DNA of 64,000 nucleotides from Rotaria socialis. Lineage: Eukaryota; Rotifera; Eurotatoria; Philodinida; Philodinidae. The notes beneath the pieces are model-generated. The model ran no database searches and had not been told where the DNA came from. It worked only from the letters and a program-made list of their open reading frames with translations. Below, piece by piece: positions 62,022-64,000 of this stretch (its first letter is position 1; every line of letters starts with the position of its first letter). A program made the position numbers and the translations under genes. The DNA lies in assembly GCA_905331475.1 (NCBI GenBank), contig CAJNYU010004239.1, forward strand, positions 62,001-126,000, in the 5' to 3' direction.

Positions 62022-62635
62022 TCAATACAGATACGGAGTTTTGCTCACACTGATTTTAAGTCTTCTTGTAGAAATATCAACAAATTTACTATCAATCATC
62101 ATTTTAATTTCTTTTGTTTTATCTTAAATCTTCTATTGGATGTAGTGTTACTATGAGGAGAAACAAAACAATAGACATCAATATTGATTTTGTCTCATAG
62201 AATATGTACAATGCACAATGTATCTGGCTTAGTATAACCTTCATATTCAACATTAATACGTGACCAAATATCGTGCATGACAATCTGAAATTCAACACAA
62301 GTACAAAGCTATATATATATACATGCATAGATAATTTTAAATTGATATATTATCTAGTCTGAATAATTAACAGTATGCTCCTATAAAAATAAATACATAA
62401 AATTTGCCCTTGATAATTCCATATGTCATTTCCTATGTGATCGGTTCTGTTTAATAAAAATATAATTACTTTAGCATAAATGTAAATTTTACAGTAACTA
62501 ATATTACTCAAATGTTTTTTTTCTTCTTCTTTTCGAAGAAGTTTTATTAAGAGAATTGATATAAATTCAGAGTCTATTTTAAAAGTAAGTTGCTGTAACT
62601 AATTGAACATCACGACTCATTTCCTGAATGTGTCC
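62022..62635 (-). other. Unassigned exon-like fragments
   Basis: Three short stretches on the - strand read like protein and sit next to splice-like signals. They are 62635-62579 after tgtttag (GHIQEMSRDVQLVTATYF then stop), 62284-62195 after gaatttcag (IVMHDIWSRINVEYEG... then stop), and 62102-62022 (MMIDSKFVDISTRRLKI... then stop). I could not join them in one frame or recognise a family. They may be a small gene with exons I mis-bounded, or a pseudogene. Confidence 0.3.
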
Positions 62636-63077
62636 TAAACAAGAGAAGACATATAATTTATTTGGCTAATTAAATTATGAAAAATTTAAGAGGAAATTCT
62701 ATATTCTCTATTCAATACGGCTTAAACCATGTTCAATATTGTTATCTAATGAAATAAATTTTTTCTCAAAACTATTTTATTAAACTATTCCTTTGAATGC
62801 AGCATAAGTAAATAGGAAGAAAAACCAGCAGTAACGTAAAAAGAACGAACGAACGAATAGATAAAATTTTTATTGGCATTTATACCTATACAAAAATTAG
62901 TGATAGATGTCGAGAAGAATCGAGGAAAAATTTTTAAGTTGAAAATAAACTATTTTTAGAAGATTTTCATGAGAAGTAAACCTACTATGTTAAATTTATT
63001 AATTTTACAACAACAACATCGAACAACATATAATATGTACACAAATAGTCAAGAAAAATAATTATTCGAAGCGTCGA

Positions 63078-64000
63078 TTAATGGTATTGATTATTACTCG
63101 ACGTACTTTGTGCTGTTTGAAATTTCTGCATGCGAATAAATTGTTGTCCAGTATTTTCCGACATGCCTGTTGTTGTTATAATATTTTGATCAAGTTTCCA
63201 CCAACGTACAACTAATCGCTTACATTCTGCACGAAATGCTTTTGAAGCTAAAAGATTAACATAGAATAGTGAACATGAATTGAGAAAAATGAAAAAGCTC
63301 AATGATAAATATCGGATAAATCCTTCAATTGCAAAACGATTTGTTGTCTTCGCAATATCTGCTGTAATTGTCATATAAATTGAATATATTGGATACCATA
63401 TTGTTGATAAATAATAGACAATAACTTCACTTATTAAAATAGTAATCAATTGAATGTCTCGTTTTTGCATTCTTAATTGTCTTTTAGTATTTGAATTGCT
63501 GTTGACTCTACTTAGACGAATTCGTGTCGTAGTTAATCGAAGACTTCGAATAACAAAAAATGAAAATATAATCATTATAACCAATGGAGTTCCAGTGACA
63601 ATGACTGCATAAATACTATAGATGAAGAGATAGATACCTGAACCACTACAATGTTGTCTAGGCATTTGGATATCCACGTAGACAAGAATATGTATTGGTA
63701 CAATTATCCATACAATACATATGATAACAACTAATGATGTAGCTATTCGACGTTGATTTAAACTACGAATACGAACAGTACGTGAACATAAAGCAAACCG
63801 ATCAATACAAGCTAAGGCAACACTGGAACGAGACATCATTAAGAGACTATGTACTAGATAGGATTTAGTTTTACAAAATGTTGATGAATGTGACGCTAAA
63901 TCATAATTTATATAATATTTTAGAACTTCCGGTGTAATACCACATATAATTACCAATAGATTAAAAATAGATGTTGCCATAAAATAAACTGAACATGAAT
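63078..64000 (-). CDS. Rhodopsin-like GPCR (neuropeptide/FMRFamide-receptor-like), partial
   Basis: The frame runs from the right window edge to the stop at 63078, so the N-terminus is missing. The Met at 63980 lies inside helix 1 (CSVYFMATSIFNLLVIICG) and is not the start. About six to seven membrane helices are visible. Helix 3 has MMSRSSVALACIDRF, with DRF in place of the common DRY. A conserved Cys (STFCKTKSYL) can pair with QHCSGS in loop 2. Helix 6 is ISEVIVYYLSTIWYP, and helix 7 has NSCSLFYVNLLAS instead of NPxxY. The layout fits the large bdelloid family of peptide-type GPCRs. The tail is short, basic and Ser/Thr-rich. The ligand cannot be told from sequence. Confidence 0.85.
   Translation of the reverse strand, partial: SCSVYFMATSIFNLLVIICGITPEVLKYYINYDLASHSSTFCKTKSYLVHSLLMMSRSSVALACIDRFALCSRTVRIRSLNQRRIATSLVVIICIVWIIVPIHILVYVDIQMPRQHCSGSGIYLFIYSIYAVIVTGTPLVIMIIFSFFVIRSLRLTTTRIRLSRVNSNSNTKRQLRMQKRDIQLITILISEVIVYYLSTIWYPIYSIYMTITADIAKTTNRFAIEGFIRYLSLSFFIFLNSCSLFYVNLLASKAFRAECKRLVVRWWKLDQNIITTTGMSENTGQQFIRMQKFQTAQSTSSNNQYH

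Overview
This window is eukaryotic nuclear DNA, most likely from a bdelloid rotifer. It is AT-rich and its genes are split by many short GT-AG introns, mostly about 50-100 bp. Gene spacing is tight in several stretches. The GPCR at the right edge has the 'NPCSLYF-like' first helix common in bdelloid neuropeptide-type receptors, and the Argonaute, nuclear receptor, kainate-type glutamate receptor and Rap2-like GTPase are all metazoan types. The species assignment is inference. All exon models were built by hand from splice signals, reading frame and family conservation; no search or transcript data were available.

Left part (1-21.6 kb, all + strand): a two-exon unknown protein (299-1147); a large multidomain gene joining thioredoxin, three NDPK-like domains and a run of PLAT/LH2-like domains (1378 to about 7789); an intact slicer-type Argonaute (8325-14438) with a candidate 21-nt microexon; a 4.3 kb non-coding stretch; and a NR1-like nuclear receptor (18715 to about 21559).

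Middle (21.6-39.1 kb): a 13 kb gene-poor stretch holding an imperfect inverted repeat that contains the only ambiguous base (n, 32176), plus a decayed tRNA-like sequence. A Rap2-like small GTPase follows on the - strand (34678-36059), then 3 kb of repeat-rich non-coding DNA.

Right part (39.1-64 kb): a 20-exon kainate-type ionotropic glutamate receptor (39153-46071) whose first intron carries a truncated pogo/Tigger-like transposon; an unknown protein with five 13-residue repeats (46537-47543); and an ABHD17-like serine hydrolase (-). Next is an AKAP7-like two-HxT phosphodiesterase-fold gene (-, 48967-54066). Its 3.5 kb intron contains, on the opposite strand, a complete gene for a secreted JmjC/cupin-like EF-hand protein (51413-53028). 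The window ends with a secreted/transmembrane cysteine-rich protein (-, 54948-59136), a macrodomain protein (-, 60173-61916), some unassigned exon-like fragments, and a GPCR running off the right edge (-).

The genes do not form one pathway. Argonaute (small-RNA silencing), the receptors, Rap2 and ABHD17 (a depalmitoylase family known to act on Ras-type proteins) are general regulatory genes. The most unusual architectures are the Trx-NDPK-PLAT fusion with an apparent AT-AC intron, and the nested antisense JmjC/AKAP7 pair.
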